The notes beneath the pieces are model-generated. The model was not told the origin of the DNA. It saw only the letters and a program-made list of their open reading frames with translations, and did no database searches. A DNA stretch of 64,000 nt, from contig PQWQ01000005.1 in assembly GCA_002943765.1 (NCBI GenBank), positions 1,240,001-1,304,000 on the forward strand, read 5' to 3'. Positions 10,449 to 23,034 of the stretch are shown one piece after another. The first letter of the stretch is position 1. Each line of letters opens with the position of its first letter. The DNA comes from Psoroptes ovis. Taxonomy: Eukaryota; Arthropoda; Arachnida; Sarcoptiformes; Psoroptidae. The position numbers and the translations under genes are program-made.

Positions 10449-13400
10449 TTATTCTTCTTCTTTCTTAATTTCAATTGCTTCTAATAAACATAGGAAATTT
10501 TCATTCGTAGTCGTAGTCATTTTTGTTGTTGCAGGTGTAATAGGTGATTGTGTTGTCAATGTTGTTACTGGTATTGTGGTCATGGTTGTTGCTTGTGTTG
10601 ATGAAGATGATGATGATGATGATAATGGTGTTATTGTTGATGTTTGTTGTAATGTAGTTTGCTGTTGTGATGGATGTATCGATATTATTTGAGATGGTTG
10701 TTGATTATGATAAATTAATTGATGATGATGACTACCACTAATTGTGGTCAATGGTATTGCTGCTGATGTTAATTCAGTTAAATTTTGTTGTTGTTGCTGT
10801 TGTTCATGTTGTATCAAATCGCTGGTTGTAAATGTTGTCGGTATTAATGATGTTAGATGATGATGATCAGCAGTTGTTTGTGTATGTGATTGACCGCTTG
10901 TTATTTGATATATTGGTTTGCCTTCAGAATCAATTCCTATCGGTCCAACTGTTAATAATGTTAAAGTTTGTTGTTGCGGTTGTTGTTGACGTTGTGGCTG
11001 ACCAGCTGTAGCTTGTTGTAATGTTATGGCTTGTGTTGGTTGTTGTTGACAACGATTTAATAATGTAGTTTTACGAGCTATGGCTGTGGTTGCAGTTGTC
11101 GCTGTCATTGGTATCGATGTAACAATCGTTCCAGATAATGCTGCTTGACCTACACCACCACCATTATCAAGAATATGAACAGATGGATATTGTGGCATTC
11201 GTAAAATTGTTATATTTGAACCAGGTGCTGTTTGTGCTGTTGCAGCAGCTCCTAATGTACCAGCAGCTATGGTTACTGGATCAGCTATCATTGATGCTGT
11301 AGTTAATTGATTAGCAGGTATTCCTGATGGATGATTAGCTGCTATCAATGTAGCTGTTTGCGGATGTTGTTGTTGCTGCTGTTCATATTTATTTATTGTC
11401 TCGATATTTTTATGCAAAAATTTCATTCCATATTTTCTTCTTGGTTTTGTTGCTGTCGTATTTGTAACCGATGTTGTTGTTGCAGCTTCAGATCCGGGTA
11501 TCCCTGTACCGGCGATAATTGGTATAGTTGATGTTGATGGACCAACAGTAACAATTTGTCCCAATAATTGTGTAGGTATTGTTGCGATACCGGGAACAGC
11601 AGTAGTCGTCATATTTCCAGCTACTGTCTGTTGTTGTCCACCTTTAGTTGCAATAATTTTTCTTGTAGTTGTTGTCGTAACAACTGTTGGTGTTGTTGCT
11701 GTAGGCACTGTGTTTTTTTGTGATGTTTCAATGATTCCTTTCGAAGATAATACTTTAGAATGCTTTGTCAATAAATGTCTTTTATAAGTGTTTCTTGTCT
11801 TGAATCTAAATTTAAATCGAATAAATTGATATTAACATTTGTTATTGAAGACACTATTAAAATTACTTACTTCATTAAACAATCACCACACTGGAATGGA
11901 GTTTCGCCGGAATGCTTTCGCATGTGTTCTATTGAGAAAAATTAAATTAAATAATACATATTTGATTTATCAATAAAAAACATTTTACCTTTAAAATGTG
12001 ATGGATGGCGAAATTGTCTTGAACATTCAGAACAAATAAAACGAGATTTATTCAAATGTATTAACATATGATAATTTAACGAATGTTGACGAGTGAATGT
12101 TGATGAACATAGATCGCATACATATGGTTTCAAACCGGCATGTTTTTTATAATGAAATATCAGGCCATTTGTCGAGGTAAATTGTTTGTCTGGACATATT
12201 TTACATTGATATATTACTGATTTATCACCATTAACTATTACTGAACGTGCTGCTGATGAACTTTTCTTTCTAATATCTTCAATATAATCTAATGCTAATG
12301 CGCGTACTTGATTCTGTGACATTGTCGATTCGGATGGATTAACGGTTGCCGTAGTTGTGGTTGATGGTACTGCTGTAGTTGTTGTGACAGAAGCAGCAGG
12401 CACAACATTTGCCAATGATGCTACAGGTATTGTAGTCATTGCTGTTGATGTATATGTTCCAGTTAATGACTGAGATTGTTGTTGCTGATTAATTTGATTG
12501 ATTTGATCAGCTGTTATAATTTCAACGGTTTGTGGCACATCTTCAATATTATGATGGGGTAATGATAATGTTTGTTGATGTGGATGATGATGACCAGTTG
12601 CAACAACAATGGTCGATATTGGTAACGATGTATTCGATAAATATTGTATTGGTGTTCCTATGAAACTTTGTTGTGCATATTGTCTTTGTTGTTGTTGTTG
12701 TTGTTGCTGCTGCTGCTGATTATTTTCAAGCATTAAACCATAAATCTCTTCTTCAATTTTGGCATTCTCAATCGATTGCTTCAATATATCATTTACGATT
12801 GGAACTTTTGGCGGTATTGTCACTGTCACAGGTGTTGTGGCAACTGTAGTTGCCGTCGTAGTAGGTGTTGTCACTGATGTTATCGTTGAAGATGATATTG
12901 ATGATGATACATTTTCTGATTCTTTTACAACTTGTTTTGATTCTTTAGTTTTTGTTGTCATCACTTTTTTACGTATTTTACGACATGAATTAAACCTTAA
13001 TGTTGGCATTGTTTGTTCTAAATTGCACAAATGTTGCCGTAAATGTTCAATGATATCTTTTTTACATTGTTCAGCTTCCAAAGAACCCAAAATCGATTCA
13101 AAACGCTGTTGACATTGCTGTGGTGATAATAATCGACAATTATATGAACATCGTTTTGTTTTCACATCTTTTTTATATTCAACAAATGTCGATAACAATC
13201 TTTTTTCAGAGAATTTAGCAACTTGTTTCAATGTGAATTGCTTGTTTTTCGTGATCGCTCCAGTTTGATTACTAGTCGATTGTGATGTTTTATCTTTAAC
13301 CGCCGAATTTTTCTATTTTAAAGTGAAGAAAAAAATTGGCGCCAAAATTAAATTTTTTTCTACAACTGTGATATTTGAATCAAACTTACTTTTGCTTTTG

Positions 13401-13950
13401 GTGCTACTGGTGTTGTTGATGATGATGGCATAACAACTGTTGTCATCGGTTCATCTTTCTTGACACCAGTGCTAACATCTGATTTAACATCTGAGGACAT
13501 TGATTGTTGTTGTTGTTGTTGCTGCTGCTGCATTTCATTATCTTTTTCCTCTAAATCCATTTGTTCTTTCATAATTGCAGCACGTGCCAATAATCCTAAT
13601 GGTTTTTCACTATTTCCATTATTATTATTGTTGCTACTCATTATATTATCAGTTGAGGACGTTGAAGTTAATTGTTGCAAAGTTGGTGTGATAGTTTCTG
13701 ATTGATTTGTATCACACTTTTGTATGATTGACGTTGAATCATTGGTAGAAATTATGGATGTAATTTCCGCTGATGTTCCAGTCGTTTGTACTGGATTAGC
13801 ATCATCAGATGGATTTGTGATGGTTGAAAAATTTAAACTCATAATCGATGCATTAGCATCAGTTGTTTCTGCAGGTGTTGATGTAGGTATGGCAGTAGAA
13901 TCGCTATTATCCATTTTTATATTATCATTATCAGTATTAGTTTCGGCCAT
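10449..13950 (-). CDS. C2H2 zinc-finger protein with Gln/Thr-rich flanks
   Basis: Four exons (13950-13390, 13312-11989, 11928-11871, 11805-10449; introns 77, 60 and 65 bp) give about 1099 residues. The splices rebuild two fingers in frame: FICSECSRQFRHPSHFKEHM... across intron 2, and FQCGDCLMKFKTRNTYKRHL... across intron 3. Four C2H2 fingers lie at about residues 550-655. Before them is a basic Cys-containing region (KRCSYNCRLLSPQQCQQRF). Everything else is Ser/Thr/Gln/Val-rich low complexity with poly-Gln runs, typical of transcriptional activation segments. It is probably a nuclear DNA-binding regulator; I cannot assign an ortholog. The chosen start is the first in-frame ATG (MAETNTDND). 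An acceptor-like CAG shortly upstream (near 13985) leaves open an earlier 5' exon. Confidence 0.8.
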
Positions 13951-16623
13951 AATATCAATTAATGAACCATTTATTGTTGAATTTTCTGTTTCAAACAAGT
14001 TGAACGCCCATTAAAATCATAAATTTGATGTGATTGATTGAGAATAAATTTGAAATTTTCAAATATTTCACACTTTTGGCTGATAAAATTCAGCTATCAG
14101 CTAATGATAATGATAAAATTAATAACAATGATGAAATATCAACTTGAAATATAAAAAAAAATATTCAAAAGTTTAAAGTAAATTTAAGAAGAAATTGTTG
14201 AATCAGTTTCGAAATATAACAACAAACAACAATACATCTGAGATAATCTTCATATCGAAATTAGATCATCATCATATCGAAGGAGAAAATAAATTACATA
14301 TTTAACAACAACAAAAACAACAACAACACAAAAAATCGCATACGACGTTGTTCATTATTGTTATTATCATGGATTTTTAATATTTTTATTATTAATGAAT
14401 TGTTGGTTGAATGGTTACTATTAGGTTATTGCTGGTTTTTTCGGTTGTTTTTTAATTGTTATTATTGTTGTCGTTTAGACGATAGTAGAATATTTTTCAA
14501 TGAATAATAAATGGTAAAATTAATGTTGAAAAAAATTACGCGCGCGCTCTTTTTTTAGCGTATTTTTTCGATTGTGATTATTATCATTGTTATTATTTCA
14601 TTTCATTCTTAGATTTTACACACAAACATATACAGAACACATAAAAAACATCGCAATTTCAAAATGAAAAAAAAAATGAATTATTCAAATTTAAAATGTT
14701 TTTTGTTTGTTTGTAGATTTTTTAATATTTTGAAAAATGAATTTTTTTTCTTTGTTGAAATTGATGAACATAAGATGTGAAACAAAAAAAAAAAAAATTC
14801 GAAGATTACAACAAATTGATTTTGATTTTCATTTGTTCACAATCAAAACATTTAAATGATGATGAATAATAATTGTATTCTTGTCGTATTTCTTGTATTT
14901 TGTTATCAACGAAAAAAAAAATAAAGATGTACATAAATGAAATGGCAAATTATTATTATTATTATTATTTTTAATAACAATAAATAATAATAATAATATA
15001 AAAACAAACTTGATTTAAAAAATCTCGTGATCATCAAAAATAAAAAAAAATTATTTTAACGATAATAACAACAGCAACACCAGCAACAACAACAACGAAG
15101 ACATCATTCAAACAGTAGTAGTAGTAGCATGCACATACACATTGCTTTTCACATTTTGCCACTCATTTTGAAAAATATAAATTTCTTATGAATTGTATTG
15201 AGTTTTTTTCATTAGAAATGTGTATATTTCTGTATATTTTTACGTTTTTTTGAATTTTAAGCGTATACACACATGTATTTATATGAGAAAAAACCACATT
15301 TTATATATATTTTTTGTTCAGAAAAATGATTACACATATATACACAAACACTAACAGCAGACATGTAGATAGATATATATGTACATTGTTGAAAAATATT
15401 GAAATACGAAACAATTTCTGTTTCACTGCTCACATTTAAAATATACAATGAGAAGAGAGAGAGAGAAAAAAATTCGTTGTAATTTGATGATAAGGATGAT
15501 TATAATTACATTTATCACAAATGGCAGTGGTAAATTTTCACATTTTATGTATTACTGCTACTTCTCAATATGTTTGTATTTTATTTATATGTGCGCAAAT
15601 TTTGGCTCAAATTTCATTTAATCGTGTATTTATAAATTTATACATAAGACACATGCAATATGAGGCAGAAATTTTGAAATTTTCTGCAAAATTTTTTCAA
15701 TATTTTTGGGTTTGTCCAGGTTTCTGCTTACTGTTTGTATTGTGATTGGCTGTTGGTGTATTGAGATGAGTATTCAATATTCAATATAAATATGCGCAAT
15801 GTGTGTGTGTTTGCATACACAAATGCAAATGGCGGTGTGGTTTTTTTCTCTTCATTAACTTGGTTGGTTGTCGATTGTTTCTGTTACTGCTGTGTTTTGG
15901 CTGCTGTTGCCAGATTACGATGAATTTTGTTGCTGTCTGGTCGATGATGGCATTGGTGGTGGTGGTGGTAGCAGTGGTGATGAATGATCATTGTGTTTTC
16001 CATGTTCATTCGTTGGTTTGTTTGTTTGGTTCAGTTCTGACAAATTGAATGGTAAATACACACCAAAACACCACGAATGAATGTAAACATTTGCAGAATT
16101 TTTCCCCTTCATCGAATTTTGCTCTGTTCTTTACACAATTCATAAACTACGAGTTTTCTATTTTCCTTATTTTTTCGCTTGAATCTTGGTAATTTTGATA
16201 ATTCAAGATTTCAATTGAAGTAAAATTGCACAATAATGATTATCAGGATTTTTCCCTGGGTATTTTTGGCCCGAAATTATGGAATTCCCGATTTTTTTGC
16301 GACTCGTACTTGATGAATCGTTTTCGAATTTTTTACGACGCATTTTTCTGGTTCATTGTGGTTTTTCGTTGGCGCCATTCGGAAAAGACGACTATTTTGA
16401 AATTTTCTGTTATTTTGCTTGGTTTTCCTTCTGTTCTTGAGTTTCGGCTGTTTTTTGTTTTGGTGGGAAAATTTTCCAGAGATTGTCATTTGTTTTGCTT
16501 GAAGCAACAAATGATGATCATATGATTTCAGAATATTGTCAGATTATCTTGAAGAATTTAGAGATATTAAGCTCAACTTAGAAAGAATTCGATCAACAAA
16601 TGATTGCTTGAAGCAATTCCAAA
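13951..16623. other. 2.7-kb divergent intergenic region
   Basis: AT-rich DNA between the zinc-finger gene (-) and RNPC3 (+). It is full of A and T homopolymers, ATT and GTA trinucleotide runs (for example 14950-14970 and 15117-15127), an AG run near 15452 and a GGCGCCA near 16371. No exon is supported; the open frames at 15521-16525 lack domain signatures. Confidence 0.55.
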
Positions 16624-18291
16624 ATGGATCATTTTGCATCAACTCTGCAAACAAGTCATTTACCATCGTCTTCATCTTTGCCATCATGTCCATTGACATC
16701 ATATGGCCAATTACCCCAATTACCATCGATACCATTTTCATCCGCCCAAATACCTGCGCTACAAATTCGTAATCTCACACCAAAATTCACTTATAATGAT
16801 AGAAATGAATTATTTTATGGTTTAGGTGCTACCACTGTACATAATTATGTATGTTTCAATGTTGTTTTTGCTTTATTTTGCTTAACTGGTTTTAGGTTAG
16901 ATATATTTGAATATGATTATCATTGAAGTCATTGAATTCAATCTGTATTTTGTTTCATTTTTTAATAAAATAGCCCCGTTATACCGTTGCTTATTTCCGA
17001 AATGAAATCGATTGTCATCTAGTTCTACGATTATTACATCAAAGAATATTGAATGGTCAACGATTACGAGTGGAATTTGCCCGCAAAGAACAACTGAAAT
17101 GTTTACCTGCTCATTTAGCCTGTGATTTTACATTGAAACGGTAAGTGATTTATGGATTTCATTCCATGATTTTTGCTCATCATCGTTTTTATTTCCAACA
17201 GGAAAATTCAACAAAGTCAATCTGAAGTATTCAAACAAATCAGGCGTCGAAAATTTGACCAATTTAATCATGAGATTCCGCCGATCAATGACAAGATTCT
17301 CGAAAAAATCAAATACAATTTGTTGAATGATAAAAAATTCTATCGATTAGTCATTGGTTTGATGATTGAATCAGGCATAAGTATTGAAGATGTCAACGAC
17401 GATAACTCAGCGATAGCAGCAATACCATTGCCATCTGAATCTGAAGAATCAGAATTGGAAAACGATTCAAACGAAAAAGATGATCAACGTTCAATGAATG
17501 AGAAAGCGACTGAATTTCAATTGAAAAACAGGCAAAGAAACCGTAAAAAGAGGCTAAAAACTGGATTAGTTGGTGGTAATTTGGAACAAACTAAACAATC
17601 CAAGAAAAATGTGCAGCAACAGAAACTTACCACTGAAATCAAAGAAATTTTCGATCCACCAGAATTAAAACAGCCAACCAAGTCAATCAATGTGAAATTA
17701 GATGCGACTAGTCATTCCTCGAACGCCAAAGTCACTGTTGATGCCAATGACAATCGTGAATCCAATAATAACGATGATAATCAACCACTCACAAACGGTT
17801 TTGGATTGCTTGAAAGCAATAAAAAATCTAAATCGACGAAGCAAAATGATGATAATCGTGATATCTTATGTCTATTACGTCAAGAAGATCTGATATCAGA
17901 TGAAGAATTACGAACAAATCGGCTATCAACAGATGAATGGTCAAATTATCCAAATTTATTCAAATCAATTTTGAATAACGATGATCAAAATCAACAACCT
18001 AAAAGTCAACGATTATATGTCAAAAATATTCATAAAAAAATTAAACTACAAGAATTGTATCGATTATTTGCACGATATATAAATCTAAACGATATCGATG
18101 ATCTGAATAAATTCAATATTGTTTATATGAATCATGGCCGTATGCATGGACAAGCATTCGTAACATATCCTAGTGTTGAACAAGCAACGAACGCTTTGTA
18201 TGATACTCAAGGTTATAAGTTTAATGATCGTCCAATAGTGGTACAATATGGTCGATGTTCACAAGTGATACAACCAGAAGATTCGAAATAA
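16624..18291 (+). CDS. RNPC3: U11/U12 snRNP 65 kDa protein (two RRMs)
   Basis: Three exons (16624-16848, 16974-17140, 17202-18291; introns 125 and 61 bp) encode about 493 residues, close to human RNPC3 (517). RRM1 spans exons 1-2 (about 46-125): LQIRNLTPKF, then the splice at HNY-PRYTVAYF, then LRVEFARKEQ. A long charged linker with a KNRQRNRKKRLK stretch follows. RRM2 is at about 402-487, with LYVKNIHKKI, an FNIVYMNHGRMHGQAFVTYP core and PIVVQYGR. This RRM2, with GRMHGQAF, is the RNPC3 signature that binds U12 snRNA stem-loop III; RRM1 contacts U11-59K (PDCD7). The gene implies a working minor spliceosome. The ATG is followed by a short Ser/Pro-rich leader. It converges with TUFM, 237 bp away. 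Confidence 0.85.
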
Positions 18292-18528
18292 TCATGGATT
18301 AATTAATTGTGATAAAAATGTATGAATTTTTTTTACCATTTCTTTAATTTCAAATAATTACAAATACAAATTAATTGATAATAAAAAAAAATTACAACTA
18401 CGAAATAGTTTTTAATGTTTCTTGGTGATTTGATTCAATGTTAGCTCTCCAATGTTTTGATATCGGATATTAGATGGGGATTTTGATCAAACAATCAAAA
18501 TCGATCAAATTTCACTGAATTCAATCAA

Positions 18529-20109
18529 TTATTTTTCTTTTTCAGCAAAACCTTCTTCAATTTCTTTCATTCTTTTTTCCATTTCTTCACGTTCTTTTTT
18601 GGTTCGTCCTTTTTCAAGTTTTGCACGTTCTTCAGCAGTCAAATCGGGTAATACTTCAGTGACAACACCAGTCATAATTGTTTGTTTGATATCACGTATC
18701 GTAAAACGTGAACCTTTTTCCATGACCATTGGTCGAAGAAACTATGAAGAAAATCGAAGTTCAAATTAACAGGAATTAGGGAAAATTGATAAAAATTCAA
18801 AGGGTAGGTACCTTTAAAATAACTTTAGCATCTTCGCCAGGCATTATCATATCTTTGCCAACAACATTCAATTCACCAGCACAATCCCATGTTCGGCAAA
18901 AACAATGTCCACGTAACATTGATAAAAATGGTAATGATTTACCACCTTCTTCTTTTTTTAACATATAAATTTGTGTTTCAACATGATCAACGGCACGATA
19001 TTCACCCGGTTTAACAACGGCCATACCACGTCTAACTTGATCACGTTTTATACCACGTAACAATGCACCCAAATTATCACCAGCTTGTGATTCATTCAAA
19101 ACTTTTTTAAACATTTCAATACCAGTGATAACACTTTTATGATGTCTTCCATAGCCAATAATTTCACATTCAGTATTCTTTTTGATGATACCTTTTTCTA
19201 AACGACCAGTAACAACTGTACCACGTCCTTGTATCGAATAAATATGTTCGATTGGTAATAAAAATGGTTTATCAACTTCACGTACTGGATCCGGAAATAC
19301 TTCATCGACCATTTGCATTAATTTTTCAATCGATTGTTCACCGATTTCTGGTTTTTTATCTTCCATCGCTGCTAATGCTGAACCTTGTACAAAATTTACA
19401 GCATCACCATCATAACCAAGTTCGGTTAACAGTTCTCGTATTTCCATTTCAACCAATTCAACCATTTCAGAATCGGCAACATCAACTTTATTGATATAAA
19501 CAATAATATTATCAATGCCAATTTGTTTGGCTAATGTCAGATGTTCACGTGTTTGTGGCATGACACCATCAGTTGCAGCGACAACCAATATGGCACCTTC
19601 CATTTGATTTGCGCCTGTAATCATGTTTTTAATATAATCAGCATGTCCTGGACAATCCATATGTGCATAGTGGCGTTTTTTTGTTTCATATTCAACATGG
19701 GCTAATCAATCAATGGATGAGAATCCATAATTAAAGAATTTAAATTCAAATCGATAAAATTTCTAATGAACTCACCAGTGTTGATTGTGATTCCTCTTTT
19801 CTTCTCTTCAGGTGCATTATCGATTTCATCATATTCTTTAACTTTGGCCAATTTTTGTTTAGCCAATATTTTCGTTATAGCACTTGTAAGGGTAGTTTTA
19901 CCATGATCAACATGACCAATGGTACCGATATTCATATGTGGTTTATCTCGTTTGAATACTTTTGCACCGCCCGGACCAGGTGGTGGTGGTGGTGCAGCCG
20001 CGAATGTACGAATCAAATTAAAATTTACGAGGGATTTTTGGAATTGATTAAATTTTCTCAGCTGATTAGAGTGGGTATTGAAGAATTTTGTTAATATTAG
20101 CGTAGACAT
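18529..20109 (-). CDS. TUFM: Mitochondrial elongation factor Tu
   Basis: Three exons (20109-19776, 19701-18812, 18741-18529; introns 74 and 70 bp) give 478 residues. An Arg/Asn/Phe-rich presequence ends in an Ala/Pro/Gly linker, then come the GTPase motifs GHVDHGKT, TINT, DCPGH, NKVD and GSALAA, followed by domains II and III (RGMAVVKPG, FLRPMVMEKGSRFTIRD). It delivers aminoacyl-tRNA to the mitochondrial ribosome. The C-terminus is longer than in vertebrates: after GVVTE there are about 41 residues, highly charged and helical-looking (EERAKLEKGRTKKEREEMEK...). In nematodes a C-terminal extension of mt EF-Tu1 lets it bind T-armless tRNAs, and acariform mites have truncated mt tRNAs, so the extension may matter. 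It shares a divergent promoter with NDUFA9. Confidence 0.93.
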
Positions 20110-20352
20110 TTTGATGATTTTATTTGATTAATCAGAAATTTTAATTTAAAAAAACAGAAAATAATCCAAAACATGTGAAAATATGGGAGAAACAAACCCC
20201 AAAAAAACCATATGACAGAATACAATCGATATTTGTTTTCAATCATCGATCGTATCGAGTCCTTTGAATTTCGGAAAAAGACATTTTTGTAAACAAAATC
20301 AAAGGTATTTGATTTAATTTTGAAATTTCAAACAAAATCAACCAGAAATAAC
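20110..20352. promoter_or_regulatory. Divergent promoter region of TUFM and NDUFA9
   Basis: Only 243 bp separate the two start codons, which point away from each other. It holds AATCGATATT and ATCGATCGTATCGAG segments near 20224-20260, resembling the DRE (TATCGATA) motif found upstream of insect housekeeping genes. No TATA box is obvious in either direction. Confidence 0.5.
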
Positions 20353-21651
20353 ATGTTGAAAATAAATTCAAAAATCCTCAAATGTTCAGCACAACACTTC
20401 AATGTTCGTCCATTGTCAACAATCCCGACTGAACGTAGAGCAGATTTTTTTCCACGTTCAATCAATAATGATACATTTCCTAATATTGAAATCAAAAAAC
20501 TTAAACGTGGTACTGGTTATCGGTCAAGTTTTAATGGCTTGATCGTTACTGTATTCGGTGCTACCGGATTCATTGCACGTTCAGTTGTCAATGATCTTGG
20601 CAAGTGTGGTTCACAAGTTATTTGCCCGTATCGTGGTGATACATATGCTACAAAAAATTTAAAATTAGCTGGTGATCTTGGACAAATTTTATTCGTACCT
20701 TATAGCCTGAATGATGTTGATTCATTATATCGTGCTATGAAATATTCGAATGTTGTTATTAATCTCATAGGTCGTAATAATGAAACGAATAATTTTGATT
20801 TTGAATCAATACATGTTGAAGGTCCGAGGAAAATTGCTAGAATTGCACGTGAACTTGGTATCAAGCGACTTATACATGTATCAACATTGAATTCATCACC
20901 AAAACCGCCTGAATTTTATATTAAAGGTGGATCGAAATTTTTAAAATCAAAATATTGGGGTGAAATAGCTGTTCGGGAAGAATTTCCTGATGCAACCATA
21001 TTCAGACCGGCCGATGTTTATGGAGAATGTGACAATTATCTTTGGTATTATTGTTTACCACATCGTCGCGGTTTTCGTACATTACCCCTACCTAGTGGTG
21101 GATATGGTATCACCAAAACACCGGTCAGTGTTCAAGATTTAGCAGAAGGTATTGTCAATGCTATCACTGATGATGCAGCCATTGGTCAGACATTCGATGC
21201 AGTCGGGTATGTTTTTGCACAATGAAAATGAAATGTTTTACTCATTTAAAAATTTTAATTCAGACCACGACGATATGAATTACGTCGTTTAGCATTGTAC
21301 ATCAATGATATTGTCGGTAAACAGCCTGATTGTGGTTTTGAAGTAACAAATTTACGTTGGGACCTGCAAGTACGTCCACGTATTTACCTTTGGTCAAATT
21401 TAAAATCAATATTCAAAAAACCAAAAGTATGTTGGGAACGTATCGAACGTGAAGCAATCACCGATGAAGTGGCCAGCAATTTGCAATTAACAGATTTAGG
21501 TGTACGTTTACAACATATTGAAGATCATTGGCCATTTTTATTATCATGCTGGAATTGGCATGGTGCATATGATGGTGATTTAGGCGAAAATCGTGTATTT
21601 GAACATCCAGCTTATACATTAGATTCAGGTCGATTATCGTTGACAAAATAA
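20353..21651 (+). CDS. NDUFA9: NADH dehydrogenase 1 alpha subcomplex subunit 9 (complex I)
   Basis: Two exons (20353-21206, 21264-21651; intron 57 bp) give 413 residues, compared with 377 in human. The first in-frame ATG (MLKINSKILK) begins a basic presequence ending near STIPTERRADF. The atypical SDR fold is evident: the nucleotide loop GATGFIA at about 69-75, GTGYRSSFNGLIVTVFG before it, VVINLIGRNNETNNFDF, and IHVSTLNSSPKPPEFYIKGGSKFLKSK, where the usual YxxxK is replaced as in this family. The junction reads DAVG-PRRYELRRLALYIND. NDUFA9 binds NADPH and sits on the peripheral arm of complex I. An AATAAA lies near 21707. Confidence 0.92.
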
Positions 21652-21780
21652 TAATTGTTTTTGAATCGAATTCGATTTAGTTATTTTACTTTTTCTTGTA
21701 AAAAAAAATAAATACAAAAATATTAACTATCACAAGTTTGCTCGGAAAATAACAAAGTACCATGAATTGGTCAGTTAGTT

Positions 21781-23034
21781 TCAGTAATAATTGATATGAT
21801 ATATTTGTGTTGGATGGATAGTCACCGGTGTTTCGGTTCCTTTTTCATGAATTAACTGAGGGTCGCCATCATCACCTTGAACATCATGATGAGTTATTAT
21901 CTGGATGTGTTGCTGCAGCTGTAATTGTTTCTTCAATTCTTCAATTTTCGCTTCGAAATCCGATTGCATATTTTGTATTTGTTTTTCATATTCATATTTT
22001 TGATCTGAAAGTTTTCGATTCATTTCTTGTAATTTGAATTCATCCAATATTTCATAGATTTTCATCGATAATCTTTGAATGTTTTGCAGTGTTTTTTGAG
22101 TTTCTCGCCTGAGATTTGGTTTTTTGGAATTTTCACGAAATTTCGATTCGAGGATTTTTGATATTTTCAAAAATTTTCGAGCAATTTCCGTTTGAATTTG
22201 ATTGTTTGGATTTATTCGGCAAATATTTTCATCAATAAATCTTAAACGTTTACGTATCACACTGAAATTAGGCGTCTGTTGATCTAATTCCCGTCGTATT
22301 CGATGTCCACGCCAATATTTTTGTATTATCACGGCAAACGGTGCATACGATGATGATGATGATGACGATTCGAAATCGGCATTCGTTGTTGATGTATCAT
22401 CCTTTGATTTACTGGTCAATAATAACGATGCTTTAAGCGATAGATATTTACATTTACGTTCATTCATAGGTTTACGTAACCATTTTTTGATTTGAATAAA
22501 TAATTTTTTTGTTGTTTCATTCATTTTCAACGATGATGATGTGCTATTATTTTTCAACATTTTTGCCAAAGTATATTGTGAACAATCGAGGATTTTCGTT
22601 GCAAATAATGACACAGGAACTTTGAATTGTTTTAATTCACATTTTAATGCACGTGATAGCTGTACGCAATCAATTTCAGGCACATTTTTCTGGACTAAAT
22701 CATCTATTTTGGTATCATTTAAATTAATTGTATATTTTACATGATCTTGATTCGTAAATGTTTCACAAATATCATTAGTATGATTATTATTATCTCCATT
22801 ATCTTCATTATTACTCAATATATTACTTAATTCAATTGATTTATTACAAATGTCTACCAAGACGATATCATCATTCGTTTGTTTGTCCTAAATTTGATTT
22901 TGAATTTAAAAAAAAAAACAAAATCGTGAAATTAACAAAAGATCATAAATCACACTTACATCGTAAGGCTTAGAACACGAATGATCATGATTGATCACAT
23001 TGTTTGCAATCGATTGATGCTCATTCATTATCAT
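21781..23034 (-). CDS. CUT-domain protein with IQ motif and coiled coil, no homeodomain
   Basis: Two exons (23034-22960, 22887-21781; intron 72 bp) give 393 residues; the second Met (23028) is an alternative start. Residues about 96-180 are a CUT domain: LSRALKCELKQFKVPVSLFA, then SQYTLAKMLKN and KKWLRKP, aligning with the ONECUT pattern ELKRYxIPQxxFA, SQGTLSxLLxN and WKWLxEP. CUT is a DNA-binding domain normally followed by a homeodomain. Here it is instead followed by a Ser run and an excellent calmodulin-binding IQ motif (IIQKYWRGHRIRREL, about 212-226), then basic helices and a coiled coil (about 285-350). No WFxNxR homeodomain helix is present. The role is unknown; a calmodulin-linked DNA-binding protein is conceivable. 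It converges with NDUFA9. Confidence 0.75.

Noticed and set aside
12759..13112. Val/Thr-rich frame opposite the zinc-finger gene
   Set aside because: Antisense to a low-complexity exon; no start context or family.
15521..16525. Several hydrophobic frames
   Set aside because: Phe/Leu/Val content follows T-rich DNA; no domains or splice signals.
20320..20352. Upstream extension of the NDUFA9 frame
   Set aside because: It starts with a non-ATG codon; the first ATG at 20353 gives a normal presequence.
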